Source of the DNA: Pseudovibrio exalbescens DSM 16456
GTDB taxonomy: Bacteria > Pseudomonadota > Alphaproteobacteria > Rhizobiales > Stappiaceae
DNA length: 64,000 nt
Reading direction: 5' to 3'
NCBI RefSeq assembly: GCF_000422785.1
Contig: NZ_KE383919.1
Location: forward strand, 294,677-358,676
Below, one piece after another: positions 9,360-18,439 of this stretch. The position numbers were made by a program, and so were the translations under genes. Under the pieces are notes generated by a model. The model worked only from the letters and a program-made list of their open reading frames with translations, was not told the origin of the DNA and made no database searches. Each line of letters starts with the position of its first letter. The stretch's first letter is position 1.

Positions 9360-10127
9360 TTAACGCGGAGCCAGACGGATCGCGCCATCCAGACGAATGA
9401 CTTCGCCGTTGAGCATGGCATTCTCGCAGATGCTTTCCACCAGCTTGGCGTAGTCTTCACCCGTGCCCAAACGAGAGGGGAACGGCACTTGTGCAGCCAG
9501 AGAATCCTGCACTTCCTGCGGCATGGCCCCCAGCATGGGCGTTTCGAAAATACCCGGTGCAATGGTCATGATGCGAATGCCGGACTTGGCCAAATCCCGA
9601 GCAATCGGCAGCGTCATGCCAACCACACCGCCCTTGGAAGCGGAATAGGCTGCCTGTCCGATCTGTCCGTCATAGGCAGCGACAGAAGCGGTGCAGATGA
9701 TCAGGCCACGTTCCCCATCCTCACTGATGGGGTCTTGCTTGGCCATGGCAGTCGCGGCGTGCGAGACACACCGGAACGTACCCACCAAATTGACATCAAT
9801 GACCTTTTGGAACATGGCCATGTCGTGCGGTGCGCCGCGAGAGGTGGTTTTCGCTGCTGGTGCAATGCCCGCGCAGTTGACCAAAATGCGGGTTGGGCCG
9901 TGCGCCTCTTGCGCCGCAGTCAGGCCCGCCACAACGCTGTCTTCATTGCTGACGTCCACCTTGACGAACTTGCCGCCAATTTCTTCGGCAATGGCGATAC
10001 CAGCCTCTTCGTTCAAGTCAAACAGGGTAACCTTGACGCCCTTGCTGGCCAGTTTGCGTGCTGTGGCGGCGCCCAAGCCAGACGCACCTCCCGTCACAAC
10101 CGCAGAAACAGAATTATCGAGTTTCAT
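9360..10127 (-). CDS. Short-chain dehydrogenase, 3-hydroxyacyl-CoA dehydrogenase type II-like
   Basis: 255 residues from ATG 10127. The NAD-binding motif is TGGASGLG, acidic D at the end of beta-2 (LFDLN) suggests NAD rather than NADP, NCAGIAPA follows, and the catalytic Ser-Tyr-Lys is seen as TASVAA, YSASK. The insert after NCAGIAPA and the ending EVIRLDGAIRLAPR resemble the HSD10/FabG-like 3-hydroxyacyl-CoA dehydrogenases, which oxidise short 3-hydroxyacyl-CoA in fatty-acid or branched-chain catabolism. A longer frame starting at 10166 lacks support. Confidence 0.85.
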   Translation of the reverse strand: MKLDNSVSAVVTGGASGLGAATARKLASKGVKVTLFDLNEEAGIAIAEEIGGKFVKVDVSNEDSVVAGLTAAQEAHGPTRILVNCAGIAPAAKTTSRGAPHDMAMFQKVIDVNLVGTFRCVSHAATAMAKQDPISEDGERGLIICTASVAAYDGQIGQAAYSASKGGVVGMTLPIARDLAKSGIRIMTIAPGIFETPMLGAMPQEVQDSLAAQVPFPSRLGTGEDYAKLVESICENAMLNGEVIRLDGAIRLAPR

Positions 10128-10204
10128 AGACCCCAATTTCCCATGGTTCTTGTGAAGGCCTCCCAAAACCGGCGGCCTGATTCGCAGTTACCCGATAAGG
10201 AGTA

Positions 10205-11641
10205 CTACGCAAGAACCACAAGCTCTACTGTTCCGTTGATTCCCGCAAGCGGACCTGACCTAAAGTTCAATTCGTCTTTGGTAAAGCCTTCAGCCTTGGC
10301 CCGAGCCAAAGTCTGGCGATCCGTCAGGACGGTGGAGTTCATCTGCTTGTTGGCCTCCTCCAGTTTCGCCGCCTTGTTGACCGGATCACCAATCACGGTG
10401 AATTCAAGACGATCATCCACGCCGATGACACCGACCGTGACATCGCCGGATGCAACCCCTACGCCAATACGAAACGTGCCGGGCCAGCCGGCTTCACGAA
10501 ACTGTGGCGCAGCTTGCTCCAGAACCGCCTTGAGCTGCAGAGCAGCCGTCAGGGCGTTCGCGGCGGGACGCTGGCTTTCTTCCACCGCCCCAAACGTGGC
10601 CAAAATGCCATCTCCCAAGAACTTGTCGATCTGACCGCCCCACTCATCAATGACCCGGCCGGCAAGCCCTTGATAGAGCGCAAGCACGCGCATGGTGGTT
10701 TGAGGCGACAGCGTGGCAGCGGTCGGGGTGAAGGCGCGAATATCAATCATCAAAATGGCGCTGTGACGGATCACGCCTTGCCCCGCCTTCAGTTCTTCAT
10801 CGGCAGAGACGATGGAATCGGCCACCTGCGGCGCAAAGAAACGACTGAGATCATCTACGGCCACATGCTCTCTGACGGCGGCGAACAGCATTCTGCGGCC
10901 ACGCAGCAAGGCAAGTGACAACAGACCTGTAACCGAAACGATGATGATCAGCTTGTCCAGCTCAGCGCCAATGAGAATGGCATTGCTGGTGAGATACTCA
11001 ACATAGTTTCGGGTAATCTTCATGGTGCCCATCTCGTGAAAGAGTGCATAGAGCACCAGTCCAAGCCAGCCCAGCGTTGCAACAGCCCCGGTCCAGAGAA
11101 CGAAACGGGGGTCGAACCTCAGGGCACGCAGCGCGATGAACAGGAACACGTACATCAACGTCGGTGTCTTCAGATAAAACGCGGGATGCTGGCCATACTG
11201 GATGTGAAAGGAAAAAATGATCCCGACCAGCAGCGCCACGTCGACACAGACCGAAATGATCAGATACCAGTCCGGCAATCTGGCCCGAAACGAGAGGTAA
11301 ATCCGAACGACGGTAAAGAGAAAATAGCTGAAGATGGCATAGGGAACGAAGTTGAAACCAGACGCCCCTTCGGCCCGCGGCGCGATGGCATACAACAGCG
11401 CGAAAAACAGAATGACGCCCAGTTGCACGATGCCGATCAGCCGCTCGGCGGCGTTTTCCTGTCGCTCGATTTCACTGCGAACCCGCGTCGGCAGCACGGT
11501 CTGCGTGATCTTGGGGCCAAGGATGCTTTCCCCAAGCCGGCGCACACGCCGCCGTCCGTTCGGGCGCTCATCCGCAGGCTGCGGGGATTGGTCAACTTCC
11601 CGTTCGGACGTGTTGATCTGGGCCTGTGTGCTGTCGTTCAT
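10205..11641 (-). CDS. Membrane class III adenylate/guanylate cyclase
   Basis: 478 residues from ATG 11641 (GGGAG upstream). A polar N-terminal 50 residues rich in Arg/Glu, then about six membrane segments (roughly 65-250), then a class III cyclase catalytic domain. The metal-binding aspartates are in ILMIDIRAFT and DKFLGDGILATFG, and FTVIGDPVNKAAKLE follows. The lysine of DKFLGDG favours ATP, so cAMP is the likely product. It is the last gene of a same-strand run behind an MBL-fold enzyme, a cNMP-binding protein and an ABC protein; the gap to the preceding gene is 109 bases. Confidence 0.88.
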   Translation of the reverse strand: MNDSTQAQINTSEREVDQSPQPADERPNGRRRVRRLGESILGPKITQTVLPTRVRSEIERQENAAERLIGIVQLGVILFFALLYAIAPRAEGASGFNFVPYAIFSYFLFTVVRIYLSFRARLPDWYLIISVCVDVALLVGIIFSFHIQYGQHPAFYLKTPTLMYVFLFIALRALRFDPRFVLWTGAVATLGWLGLVLYALFHEMGTMKITRNYVEYLTSNAILIGAELDKLIIIVSVTGLLSLALLRGRRMLFAAVREHVAVDDLSRFFAPQVADSIVSADEELKAGQGVIRHSAILMIDIRAFTPTAATLSPQTTMRVLALYQGLAGRVIDEWGGQIDKFLGDGILATFGAVEESQRPAANALTAALQLKAVLEQAAPQFREAGWPGTFRIGVGVASGDVTVGVIGVDDRLEFTVIGDPVNKAAKLEEANKQMNSTVLTDRQTLARAKAEGFTKDELNFRSGPLAGINGTVELVVLA

Positions 11642-11750
11642 GCCTTGGGCTCCCTGCCCGCGACCGGGCACAGATGGATGGAGCAAAGGCGAGGCCGAGG
11701 AACCGGGAGTAGCTGTATCACCACAGCAATCGGCGGCTGTCAGCCAGATT

Positions 11751-12572
11751 TCAGGGGCGAAACACCATACCTTCCGAGGCGATCACCGCACCGGGGTGAC
11801 GGGCCTTGGCCGCCAATCCGATTTCATCCAGCTCATCATCCGTCCTTGTCGGATCATGATGGAAAATAACCGGCGTTTTTACCTGCGCCTTGATGCATTG
11901 TTCCACCACATGTTCCCAGGTCGAATGGCCATAGCCTTTGTATCGTTCATAATCTACGGGCGTATACATGCCATCGTAGATCACAACTTCGGCATCACGG
12001 ATAAAATCCACGATCTGGGCATCGATTTCGGCGTCGCCCATCTCATGATCGGTGATGATACACATCTTCTTGTTCTTGTACTCAAAGCGATAGCCGCACG
12101 CGCCGCCGGGATGGTTCAGCGGCATGGTGCAGATGCGAAGCCCGCTTTCTCTTTCCATGCAGGTTCCCGCTATGAAACTGCCGAACTCGATACCCTTGAG
12201 GTTGGTGGCGGTAACGGGAAAGACCGGCGGAGACATGACCCGGCACAGAACTTCTTTCAACTCCCGATGCGGATTGAAGCAGCCGGCCCAAACCGTCAGG
12301 TGAAAACGGGGATCATAGGCAGGCTTGAAAAAAGGCAGCCCGCAAATATGGTCCAGGTGCGTGTGGGTAAAAAACAAATCGATTGAACGGCCAGCATCCT
12401 TGACCAGTTCATACCCCAGATTCCGCGCGCCGGAGCCGCAGTCGACGACCACAAGGTCATCGCCGGCCCGAATGTCAAAACAGGTTGTTTCGCCACCGTA
12501 GCGCAGGGTCCCCGTCCCCGGCGTGGGTGTCGATCCTCGAACACCCCAGATCTTCAGCGAAAACTCGTGCAC
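11751..12572 (-). CDS. MBL-fold metal-dependent hydrolase
   Basis: 273 residues. The N-terminus LKIWGVRGSTPTPG and the metal motif THTHLDHICGLPFF place it in the metallo-beta-lactamase fold, in the branch that includes tRNase Z-like and cyclic-nucleotide-phosphodiesterase-like enzymes; a further D in IYDGMY and a late H complete a two-zinc site. It starts at GTG 12572 (AAGGG upstream). Lying between a cNMP-binding protein and a cyclase, it could hydrolyse a cyclic nucleotide, but that is inferred from context only. Probably cytosolic, as no signal peptide is seen. Confidence 0.8.
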   Translation of the reverse strand: MHEFSLKIWGVRGSTPTPGTGTLRYGGETTCFDIRAGDDLVVVDCGSGARNLGYELVKDAGRSIDLFFTHTHLDHICGLPFFKPAYDPRFHLTVWAGCFNPHRELKEVLCRVMSPPVFPVTATNLKGIEFGSFIAGTCMERESGLRICTMPLNHPGGACGYRFEYKNKKMCIITDHEMGDAEIDAQIVDFIRDAEVVIYDGMYTPVDYERYKGYGHSTWEHVVEQCIKAQVKTPVIFHHDPTRTDDELDEIGLAAKARHPGAVIASEGMVFRP

Positions 12573-12608
12573 CTATTACCCTTCCGATCCACGTCTTGGG
12601 GTCTCGCG

Positions 12609-13046
12609 TCATGAATGTGATTTTGCGTCCGCGAGATCCCTTGTTGTCTTTTCCAGACGTTGCGCCAACACTCGCATGACCTCCAAAGACATTTCCGGAA
12701 ACTCCTTCATCAGCTTCAGAAAGTTCTCCTTGGAGACCGTCAAGACGTCTGTCGTTCCTATCGCCCTCAGTGTAGCCGTTCTTGGCATATCACACAGGAT
12801 AGCAATTTCACCAAGTATGGCATGTTCACCAACCGTAGCCACATGCTCACCGTCCACGATGACGGCTGCCTCGCCCCGTAGAATGATGAAGGCACTATCG
12901 CCCACGTCGCCCTGCACACACAGATCTTCACCGTCCTGAAACTCCATGCGTTCACTGATAAACGCAAGGAGGCGGAGCTTCGTCTCGTCGATACCTGAAA
13001 ACAGTGACACCTTTCTCAAGGCGGCAACTTCTGTATCGATACTCAC
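12609..13046 (-). CDS. Cyclic nucleotide-binding domain protein
   Basis: 145 residues that are almost only a cNMP-binding (Crp-type) beta-roll. The phosphate-binding cassette is LGEIAILCDMPRTATLRA, with the Glu and Arg that hold the cyclic phosphate and ribose. There is no DNA-binding domain, so it is a stand-alone sensor or adaptor, not a Crp-type activator. GTG 13046 has GGAGG upstream. Its neighbours on the same strand are the ABC protein upstream (80 bases) and the MBL enzyme downstream (36 bases), which suggests that it couples cyclic nucleotide level to one of them. Confidence 0.85.
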   Translation of the reverse strand: MSIDTEVAALRKVSLFSGIDETKLRLLAFISERMEFQDGEDLCVQGDVGDSAFIILRGEAAVIVDGEHVATVGEHAILGEIAILCDMPRTATLRAIGTTDVLTVSKENFLKLMKEFPEMSLEVMRVLAQRLEKTTRDLADAKSHS

Positions 13047-13126
13047 CTTTCCATTCCTCCATAAGCTGGACGGTACGCCTGCCCATCAGGGCGTGGACTC
13101 ATTTAATCCTCCAACCCTACAACTTT

Positions 13127-15709
13127 TTAACCTGAAGACGAAACCCTTCCGTTTTCCAACAGGATATAGCCATTGAACTCTTCCGCTACGGCCATGCTGG
13201 CGCTGCCGAACACGACCGTGCGACCTTTCAGGTCTTCCAAAACGCCCTGTCTGATGGCTTTGTCTTCATCCGTCACACCCGCGACCGTATCATCGATGAT
13301 GGTGACGGGTGCCGCCTTCATGAGCGCGCGCCCCAGACAAATCATGCGGCGCTGGTAGCCCGACAGGCGCGATCCAGCCACACCCACATGATAATCAAGG
13401 CCAGCGCGTCGCACCGGCTGGCGAAGGCCCAACTCCATCACCAGCGAGCGAATGACCTCATCGATCCGCTGGCGGGCATCCCGGCGGTCCAACCTTGGAC
13501 GGCCAAAGAGCAAGTTGTCCTCTATGGTTAGCGTAGGCAAATATGTGTCATTGTCAAAAAACGTGATGATGTCGTTGTCCGTCCCGACAGTTTCCCGGAA
13601 TTCCTGACGCCGCTTGACGAGTTCTTCTTCAAGGTACTCATCCATGACACCAAGACGGTGTTTGGAAGGAACCAGACGAAACGCGAGCGTGATCAGCCGG
13701 TTGCGATCAGCTTCTCGGGTTTTCTTGGGCAGCTTGCCCTGTTTCATCTGCCGCAGGATGCGTTCAAACTCGGGTAGTTCGTCCTGAGTGATGAAGGAAT
13801 AGGTGTCCAGCAACTCACTGTCGCCACTGACGTCCGAAAACAGCTCGATCATGATGCCGGCAATCTGACGCCCGATTTCGATCAGCCGTTCTTCCAGCCC
13901 CGTTTCCTGAAGGAACTCGCGCACGCGCTTGTTCTTGAGAACATCCTCCAGTTTCAACGTGCTGTCTTTCGGTACGGCAAAGAAGAGGTTTTCAGCTAGC
14001 GATGCGGAGGCGTTGAACTTGTTGACGTCCCACAACTCCACCAGATTGCGTAGCTTGGGATCCGTCTGAACCTTTTCCGCCAAGGCATGGCGGGCATCCA
14101 GAATGCGCTGCACCAGTTCCGCGTCATGGTCCGGATTGATGACCGATTGCAGGCCAAGGCGATAGAGATCGCGGGACAAGCCCAAGGTCTCTATGATTTC
14201 GAGCGCCCGGGCGTCCAGTTCATCCACTTCCGAAACGTTGTTGCGCTCCAGATTGATCCAGTTCACATCCAGCCGGTACTCCGGATTGTCGGTGGCGCGG
14301 GCCTCTTCCTTCCAGCGGCGCAGTTCAGACTGGCCAACCTCATCGGCGATCGGCTCTTCTTGTGGGCGATGGCGAAGGCCATAAAGAAGATTGTCCCGGA
14401 TGGTGCCGGTCCAGACGTGAACCGAGGTACCCACGTAGGCGATCTCTCGGCCCAGTGTTGCCTCGCTCAATTGATCCAGATTCTGGGTGCCGATTTGCAC
14501 CTTTCCCGCTGTGGGGCTGAGCAGACCGGCAGCCATTTGCAGCACTTCACTGCGCCCCGACCCTTCAGAGCCGACAACGCAGAACGTCTTGCCTTCCTCT
14601 GCCTTGAAGGACACGCCAAAGACCTCCTGCCCCGACGCGCCGCCCGCAAAGGTGGCATTGGTCATGACAAGATTGCCTTCCAGATGAACCGTTTCGTCCG
14701 ACGTAATACGCTCCAACGGGTAGATGTCCGGCGGATCGAAGTTTTCGACCACGGTCTGGTATTTGACATTCACGTCTGCCGTCATCTGGTAGTAGGCCAG
14801 CAGTTCCTTCCAAGGTGCCGCCAGATCCTTGTAGGCAGCAATGACAGCCAACAAGGCCCCCAGAGACAACTCCCCCTTGATCGCCAGATAGCCGCCGATC
14901 AGGTAGAAGAAGAACGGCGTGAGCTGGTTCATGAAGTTATTGAGAAACTTGATGAAGTACTTGCGATTGTAGATCTCGAAACGGATACGGAAGTTGGTGT
15001 AGAGCCGGTCTGACAGGTCTGCCGAATGCCAGGCGGAGGCGTCATTGGCATGGATTTCCGTAATGCCGCCGATACTCTCGCCAATCTTGTCGGAAATGAC
15101 CCGCACATTGCGCACACGATCCCGGGACAACAACACGACACGGCGCTGGAGCTTGGGAATGATGTAGGCCTGAATGGGATAGGAGCTGATGGCCGCCAAT
15201 CCCAAAAGCGGATCCTGCAGGAAGATGAACCCCAACTGCACCACCAGCATGCCGCCCTGATACGCAGGCAGCGCAATGGCCTCCCCGATGAAGCCCCCCA
15301 CATCTTCGACTTCAGCGGTGATCATGGGGATGATTTCACCGGAGCTGACTTTGCGAAAATGCGGCAGGCGGAAGCGCAGCACCCGCTGGTACAGGTCGAA
15401 CCGCAACCGGCGCAGCATCCGCTCGCCCAAACGCCCCTTGTAGACGTTCAAGAACAGCTTGATGCCGTTGCTGACAACGACCAACAACAGGAACGAAACG
15501 CAAAGGAATGTCAGGTATTCGATTTGATCCAGCTCGAACCCCAACACCTCCCGCGGAAAGTCAGAGCCCTGAATGGCATCGTTCGTGATCTGCTTGGGAA
15601 GATCCAGCAGCATGAAGCTGACCGGATAGGACAGACAAGTAATCAGAAGGATGATGACCTGATACTTGGCCGAATTCTTCCAGATGAAACGGAAAAGGGA
15701 TTTTTCCAT
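13127..15709 (-). CDS. ABC exporter-like protein with degenerate, expanded ATPase domain
   Basis: 860 residues. Residues 1-320 are an ABC exporter membrane domain (about six helices). The nucleotide-binding domain starts near 342 but is abnormal: Walker A is GSEGSGRS at 380-387 with Arg386 for lysine; the Q-loop glutamine is absent (AYVGTSVHVW); the signature LSGYQ (782-786) lies about 400 residues after Walker A instead of about 110; Walker B is IIDD (804-807), lacking the catalytic Glu; and the H-loop histidine is replaced (VVFGSAS). The insert carries repeats of the Q-loop/helical subdomain: TIRDNLLYG 436, SLAENLFFA 570, TIEDNLLFG 728. Normal ATP hydrolysis looks unlikely, so a regulatory or heteromeric role is possible. 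Confidence 0.85.
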   Translation of the reverse strand: MEKSLFRFIWKNSAKYQVIILLITCLSYPVSFMLLDLPKQITNDAIQGSDFPREVLGFELDQIEYLTFLCVSFLLLVVVSNGIKLFLNVYKGRLGERMLRRLRFDLYQRVLRFRLPHFRKVSSGEIIPMITAEVEDVGGFIGEAIALPAYQGGMLVVQLGFIFLQDPLLGLAAISSYPIQAYIIPKLQRRVVLLSRDRVRNVRVISDKIGESIGGITEIHANDASAWHSADLSDRLYTNFRIRFEIYNRKYFIKFLNNFMNQLTPFFFYLIGGYLAIKGELSLGALLAVIAAYKDLAAPWKELLAYYQMTADVNVKYQTVVENFDPPDIYPLERITSDETVHLEGNLVMTNATFAGGASGQEVFGVSFKAEEGKTFCVVGSEGSGRSEVLQMAAGLLSPTAGKVQIGTQNLDQLSEATLGREIAYVGTSVHVWTGTIRDNLLYGLRHRPQEEPIADEVGQSELRRWKEEARATDNPEYRLDVNWINLERNNVSEVDELDARALEIIETLGLSRDLYRLGLQSVINPDHDAELVQRILDARHALAEKVQTDPKLRNLVELWDVNKFNASASLAENLFFAVPKDSTLKLEDVLKNKRVREFLQETGLEERLIEIGRQIAGIMIELFSDVSGDSELLDTYSFITQDELPEFERILRQMKQGKLPKKTREADRNRLITLAFRLVPSKHRLGVMDEYLEEELVKRRQEFRETVGTDNDIITFFDNDTYLPTLTIEDNLLFGRPRLDRRDARQRIDEVIRSLVMELGLRQPVRRAGLDYHVGVAGSRLSGYQRRMICLGRALMKAAPVTIIDDTVAGVTDEDKAIRQGVLEDLKGRTVVFGSASMAVAEEFNGYILLENGRVSSSG

Positions 15710-15952
15710 GCGGGACCCGGTGTTCTGACTCGTACGGTGCGACGCGGTTATACGGCGGCGATTGGCGCGACTTACCGCACCGGATGCAACTCGCGCTAGA
15801 CTAGTGCGGTAACTATTAACAATCCAGCAGAACCTTCAACCAATTTGACACTGTAAGTGATTGCGGATCGCTGGCTATGCTTTTAGTGTCACCACTTGTG
15901 CGCCGAACAACTTGAGAGGCGTGGGGTATTTTTACGACAAGTTGACGAGTTC
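15710..15952. promoter_or_regulatory. Divergent intergenic region, probable promoters both ways
   Basis: 243 bases between the divergent starts of the ABC protein and the first glycan glycosyltransferase, so it should hold promoters for both operons. It contains a near-palindrome around ctagactag (about 15796-15804, extending to gcgctag/ctagtgc) and a TTGACA at 15845-15850 that lacks a good -10 box at normal spacing. A shared operator is possible, but I see no recognised site. Confidence 0.4.
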
Positions 15953-17194
15953 ATGACTTCTGACGCCCTCAAGGTACTGATATACAGTCACGATACGTTC
16001 GGGCTGGGCCACTTGCGCCGCTGTCGAGCCATTGCCCAATCGTTGGTGGGCACTTTTTCTGAAATGTCGGTTTTAATCCTTTCGGGTTCGCCCATCATCG
16101 GCAGCTACGAGTTCAAGTCCCGTGTGGACTTCGTGCGCATACCGGGGGTGATCAAGCTGCGCAATGGCAACTACACACCGCTTTCGCTGCATCTGAACAT
16201 TGACCACACACTGGCGATCCGTTCTTCGATCATCGAGCATACGGCCAAGGTCTTTAATCCGGATATTTTTATCGTCGACAAGGAACCGCTTGGCCTGCGC
16301 GGTGAGGTCTTGCCGACACTGGAGCATCTGGCCCGCACACATACCCGGCTGGTGTTGGGCCTGCGTGACGTCATGGACGATCCCGAAGTGCTGCGCGATG
16401 AATGGACGCGCAAGAATGTGGATCCTGCCCTCACCGATCTTTACGACGAAATCTGGGTGTATGGCCCGTCTTTCATGAACAATCCGCTGGAGGGCATGGA
16501 TCTGCCCCAGGCAGTTCACGACAAGACCCTGTTCACCGGCTACCTCCAACGTTCCATGCCCGCCTCAACCAGTGCCTTTGTGCCGCCGTTTGATGGCAAT
16601 CCCTACATACTTGTGACGCCCGGAGGTGGCGGTGATGGTATCGAGTTGGTTGATTGGGTGATCCGTGCCTACGAGACCCGCGAGCGACCGTTGTTCCCAG
16701 CGCTGATCGTTCTGGGGCCCTTCATGCCCTCGGAAGAGGTGGAACGATTTACTGCACGGGCTGAAGCCTTGCGCGATGTGGAAGTGCTGCGCTTCACACC
16801 AGAAATCGAGCCGTACATGAACGCAGCCACGGCTGTTGTGGGCATGGGCGGCTACAATACGTTCTGCGAGATCCTGTCTTTTGACAAGCCAACCCTTTTG
16901 GTGCCCCGCGTGGTGCCGCGGCGGGAGCAGGCCATTCGCGCCGAACAAGCCAAACGTCTTGGCCTTGTTGAGGTGCTCCCCATCGACGCCTATCCCGATA
17001 ACGAACTGATGCTTGATGCGCTTTCCCAGTTGCCGAGCAATCCGGCACCTTCGCAAGCGCAGTCCCGAACCGTTCTCGGCGGGTTGGAAGTCGTCAACGC
17101 CCGTGTTGACGAAATCTACCGGGAACGAAACGTAACACCCGTCTACAAGGATGGGGCTCCTGTGCTGCAATTGACCGCTCAACGGTCTGTCTAG
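15953..17194 (+). CDS. MurG-like (GT28 C-terminal) glycosyltransferase
   Basis: 413 residues from ATG 15953. GT-B fold: the N-terminal YSHDTFGLGHLRRCRAIAQSL carries the glycine-rich loop and GH motif of MurG-type enzymes, and the C-terminal half has VTPGGGGDG and GMGGYNTFCEILSFDKPTLLVPR, the UDP-sugar donor site. Soluble or peripheral at the inner membrane. First gene of a five-gene same-strand locus (two MurG-like enzymes, two GT4 enzymes and a deacetylase-like protein), so it probably builds a surface or storage glycan. It resembles the fourth gene of the locus at 19558. Confidence 0.8.
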   Translation: MTSDALKVLIYSHDTFGLGHLRRCRAIAQSLVGTFSEMSVLILSGSPIIGSYEFKSRVDFVRIPGVIKLRNGNYTPLSLHLNIDHTLAIRSSIIEHTAKVFNPDIFIVDKEPLGLRGEVLPTLEHLARTHTRLVLGLRDVMDDPEVLRDEWTRKNVDPALTDLYDEIWVYGPSFMNNPLEGMDLPQAVHDKTLFTGYLQRSMPASTSAFVPPFDGNPYILVTPGGGGDGIELVDWVIRAYETRERPLFPALIVLGPFMPSEEVERFTARAEALRDVEVLRFTPEIEPYMNAATAVVGMGGYNTFCEILSFDKPTLLVPRVVPRREQAIRAEQAKRLGLVEVLPIDAYPDNELMLDALSQLPSNPAPSQAQSRTVLGGLEVVNARVDEIYRERNVTPVYKDGAPVLQLTAQRSV

Positions 17195-17206
17195 GTAAAT
17201 TTGTTC

Positions 17207-18430
17207 ATGTCACGCGTTGCTGTTGTGGTGAAGGGCTATCCGCGCCTTTCCGAGACCTTCATTGCTCAAGAAATTCTGGGATTACAGAACCGGGGAATAG
17301 GCCAACTGATTGTGGCTCTGCGCAAACCGTATGACCCTTACATTCATGAGTTACATCGCCAGATCACCAGCGACGTGTTGTACTTGCCCGAGTACATCAA
17401 GGATGATCCGCAGCGGGTGCGCCGTGCCAAGGCATGGGCTGAAAAGCAGCCCACCTACGAAGCAGCACGGGCCCTGTTCGAGGCAGACCTTGCAAACGAG
17501 AACAACGCCAACCGGCATCGGCGTTGGGGACAGGCCTGCGTGTTTGCCCACGAACTGCCGGAGGACGTGCGCTGGATCCACACGCACTATCTGCACACGC
17601 CGTGCTCCGTTTCCCGTTATGCCGCTCACCTGTCGGGCCGGAAGTGGTCGTTTTCCGCCCACGCCAAGGACATCTGGACCTCTCCGGAATGGGATCTGCG
17701 CGTCAAATTGAATGATGCCGCCTGGGGGGTGACCTGCACGCAGGTGAACGTTGATTATCTGAAAAGCCTGACGGACGCACCTGACAACATCGAGCTGGTG
17801 TACCACGGGCTGGATTTCAGCTCGTTTCCGGTGAAGGAAGGCGACCGCAAACCACTTACCGGACATGAAGATACGCCGGTGACGCTGTTGTCGGTTGGCC
17901 GCGCCGTCGAGAAAAAGGGCTATGACGTGTTGTTGCAGGCCCTCGCCCGCCTACCGGCCACCCTGAACTGGCGTTTCGTGCATATTGGCGGTGGTGAGTT
18001 GGCGGAGAAACTGAAGGCGCTTGGCGTGCAACTCGGTCTTGACGAGCGAATTGAATGGCGCGGAGCACAGCCCCGCGAAGAAGTCATCTCCGCCTGCCTG
18101 ACCTCGGACCTGTTTGCCCTGCCGTGCAAGGTGGCCCGCTCCGGTGACCGCGATGGCCTGCCCAATGTGTTGATGGAAGCCCAAGCCATGGGCCTGTGTT
18201 GCCTCTCGACCCGCGTATCGGCCATTCCCGAACTCATTCAGGACAGGGAAACCGGACGTCTGGTGGAGCCCGAATGCCCGCAGGAACTGGCGGACGTCCT
18301 TGGCGAACTGATGCAAGATCCGGCACAGCGCGACAAACTGGGCCTTGCAGGATCGGCCTTTGTGCGGCGAAACTTCGAGACTGCACCGGGCCTTGATCGG
18401 CTCAAGGAAAAGTTTGCCCCCATATTGTGA
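17207..18430 (+). CDS. Glycosyltransferase family 4
   Basis: 407 residues from ATG 17207, 12 bases past the previous stop. The N-terminal KGYPRLSETFIAQEI is the start seen in GT4 exopolysaccharide glycosyltransferases. The C-terminal part has LLSVGRAVEKKGYDVLLQAL and DGLPNVLMEAQAMGLC, the GT-B donor-site E-x7-E region. A retaining sugar transferase acting in the cytosol on a lipid-linked acceptor is likely; sugar unknown. The next gene starts 9 bases after this stop. Confidence 0.85.
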   Translation: MSRVAVVVKGYPRLSETFIAQEILGLQNRGIGQLIVALRKPYDPYIHELHRQITSDVLYLPEYIKDDPQRVRRAKAWAEKQPTYEAARALFEADLANENNANRHRRWGQACVFAHELPEDVRWIHTHYLHTPCSVSRYAAHLSGRKWSFSAHAKDIWTSPEWDLRVKLNDAAWGVTCTQVNVDYLKSLTDAPDNIELVYHGLDFSSFPVKEGDRKPLTGHEDTPVTLLSVGRAVEKKGYDVLLQALARLPATLNWRFVHIGGGELAEKLKALGVQLGLDERIEWRGAQPREEVISACLTSDLFALPCKVARSGDRDGLPNVLMEAQAMGLCCLSTRVSAIPELIQDRETGRLVEPECPQELADVLGELMQDPAQRDKLGLAGSAFVRRNFETAPGLDRLKEKFAPIL

Positions 18431-18439
18431 GTGAAACCA

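Noticed and set aside
15845-15850. TTGACA as a -35 box
   Set aside because: No acceptable -10 element at 16-18 bases; the next TATGCT is 25 bases away.
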